A DNA stretch of 8,212 bases, from positions 1-8,212 of the forward strand of contig JAEYUH010000084.1 in assembly GCA_023432725.1 (NCBI GenBank), read 5' to 3'. Shown piece by piece: positions 7,216-8,212 of this stretch. The notes under the pieces were generated by a model. That model was not told where the DNA came from. It saw only the letters and a list, made by a program, of their open reading frames with translations, and did no database searches. The position numbers and the translations under genes are program-made. Numbering within the stretch: the stretch's first letter is position 1; every line of letters begins with the position of its first letter. The DNA comes from Actinomycetes bacterium (GTDB lineage Bacteria; Actinomycetota; Actinomycetes; Propionibacteriales; Propionibacteriaceae).

Positions 7216-8212
7216 CAGTCGTACCTCCCCTCGGCCCACCAGCCGTCGTCGTCCAGCACCAGCAGCCAGGCCCCGCCGGTGTCGTCGGCGACCTGGAACC
7301 GGCAGCCCTTCCTGCTCCGCTCCGGATCCCAGCCGCGCTCGGCCACCGGCCACGGGCCCGCCCAGCCGGCCAGCCGCAGCCGGGCAGCGCCGACGGCCAG
7401 CACGGCGGGCGTCCCGGTCAGCAGCAGCCGGTCGTCGACCCGCACCCTGACGCCGTCGGCGTCGACCACCTCGACCGGCCTGCGGTCGGGGAAGACGGTG
7501 GCCGGCAGCGGGTCGGGCAGACTGCCGGGCCAGGGCCGGTCGGTCGGCTGGCGCAGCACCGTCCGGTCGCCCCACGGGACCAGTACCTGCCGCTCCGCCA
7601 GCCACCGGCCGCCGCCGATCACCGGGGTGAGGACGCCCTCGTGGCCGAGCATCGCCTGCACCCTTGACAGCACGTGGTGCACCTTCTCGTCGGCGCCGGA
7701 GCCGAACAGGCCGGGGGCGTGGCCGGCCAGTCCGTCCACCGCCACAGGCTCGAGCCGAACCCTGACCAGCCCGCTGCCGATGGTGGTGCCGGCGGCCGCC
7801 TGCAGCTGCCAGCGCACCCGGTCGACGACGGCGGCGGCGTCGAAGCAGGCCGGGTGCAGCCACACCCGGTCGCTGTGCTCGCCCTCCTCGGCGGCAAGCC
7901 GGACCAGCAGTTCGGTGCACACCAGGTTGGCTGCGGCCAGCCCGGCGATGAAGCTCTCGGCGGTGGCCCGGACGCTGAACGCCACCTGTTCGACAAGGGT
8001 CAGGGCGGGCTCGAAGTCGACCTGCCGGGCCAACTCGGGCGGCGGTACCCGCGGGGTGACGCCACGGGAGTCGAGCCCGCCAGCCAGGGCGTGCAGCCTC
8101 GCTCCGTGGTCCCCGAACCGGTCCCGGACGCTGGCCGCGTCCAGTGCAGCGAAGTCACCGAGCCGGCGGATCCCCAGCCGGGGCAGCAGGCCGGCCAGTT
8201 CGGTGTCGCCCA
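7215..8212 (-). CDS. imuB: ImuB, Y-family polymerase-like adaptor of the translesion mutasome (N-terminus outside window)
   Basis: The C-terminal 331 residues of a protein whose frame is open to the right edge. The visible part starts with a helix-hairpin-helix-like segment (LLPRLGIRRLGDFAAL, with a following DRFGDHGARLHALAGG), the usual thumb region of Y-family proteins. A little-finger-like domain follows (LVEQVAFSVRATAESF onward). The actinobacterial ImuB C-terminal region comes next, with QVLVPWGD, RPWPGSLPDPLPATVF, WAGPWPVAERGW and a final GWWAEGRYD. In mycobacteria ImuB is catalytically inactive and links DnaE2 and ImuA' to the beta clamp. The palm, where missing acidic residues would show inactivity, is not in view. 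The first in-frame possible start in the window, a TTG at 8033, falls inside the conserved region and is not the real start. The stop TGA shares its A with the dnaE2 ATG. A catalytically active DinB-type polymerase is unlikely given the C-terminal region and the dnaE2 partner, but cannot be excluded from this part. Confidence 0.9.
   Translation of the reverse strand, partial: GDTELAGLLPRLGIRRLGDFAALDAASVRDRFGDHGARLHALAGGLDSRGVTPRVPPPELARQVDFEPALTLVEQVAFSVRATAESFIAGLAAANLVCTELLVRLAAEEGEHSDRVWLHPACFDAAAVVDRVRWQLQAAAGTTIGSGLVRVRLEPVAVDGLAGHAPGLFGSGADEKVHHVLSRVQAMLGHEGVLTPVIGGGRWLAERQVLVPWGDRTVLRQPTDRPWPGSLPDPLPATVFPDRRPVEVVDADGVRVRVDDRLLLTGTPAVLAVGAARLRLAGWAGPWPVAERGWDPERSRKGCRFQVADDTGGAWLLVLDDDGWWAEGRYD
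7224..7230 (-). promoter_or_regulatory. Shine-Dalgarno site of dnaE2 inside the imuB end
   Basis: The minus strand reads GGGGAGG, eight bases before the dnaE2 ATG (7215-7213), within the last codons of imuB. With the TGATG overlap this fixes the dnaE2 start and suggests coupled translation. Confidence 0.7.

Noticed and set aside
7216..7920. Upstream extension of the dnaE2 frame giving a 1356-residue protein
   Set aside because: The extension is Ala/Gly/Arg-rich low-complexity sequence and overlaps the conserved imuB frame. The family N-terminus and a strong ribosome site sit at 7215.

Overview
The window is about 8.2 kb of very GC-rich DNA with strong third-position G/C bias, GTG and TTG start codons and almost no intergenic space. 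Together with an imuB-dnaE2 cassette this points to an actinobacterium. The DnaE2 and ImuB sequences feel closest to the Pseudonocardiales/Mycobacteriales type, but that placement is from memory of family sequences and is not tested.

Layout from left to right: (1) a complete plus-strand gene for a GH120-type beta-xylosidase (18-1982); (2) a complete minus-strand PfkB/ribokinase-family sugar kinase (1979-3013), tail to tail with the xylosidase and sharing the bases CTAG between the two stop codons; (3) a short divergent intergenic region (3014-3123); (4) a plus-strand lipoprotein of the thermonuclease (SNase) fold with a C-terminal Excalibur-like calcium loop (3124-3837); (5) a complete minus-strand dnaE2 (imuC) error-prone DNA polymerase (3850-7215), tail to tail with the nuclease across 12 bases; and (6) the 3' two-thirds or so of imuB (7215-8212), running off the right edge and coupled to dnaE2 by a TGATG overlap.

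Functionally there are two themes. The left side is sugar catabolism: a cytoplasmic xylo-oligosaccharide hydrolase next to a sugar kinase of unknown substrate. The right side is the mycobacterial-type translesion mutasome, in which ImuB is the clamp-binding adaptor and DnaE2 the polymerase. imuA' and any SOS box would lie beyond the right edge. The nuclease between them looks unrelated to either theme.

I see no RNA genes, CRISPR arrays, insertion sequences, attachment sites or phage genes. No stretch over 300 bases lacks a gene. I did not find a previously undescribed system. The points most worth a second look are the nearly intact PHP metal site of DnaE2 with a single Asp-to-Asn change, clamp-motif-like peptides in DnaE2 and ImuB, the shared CTAG stop with an adjacent perfect hairpin, and the assignment of the first gene to the small GH120 family.
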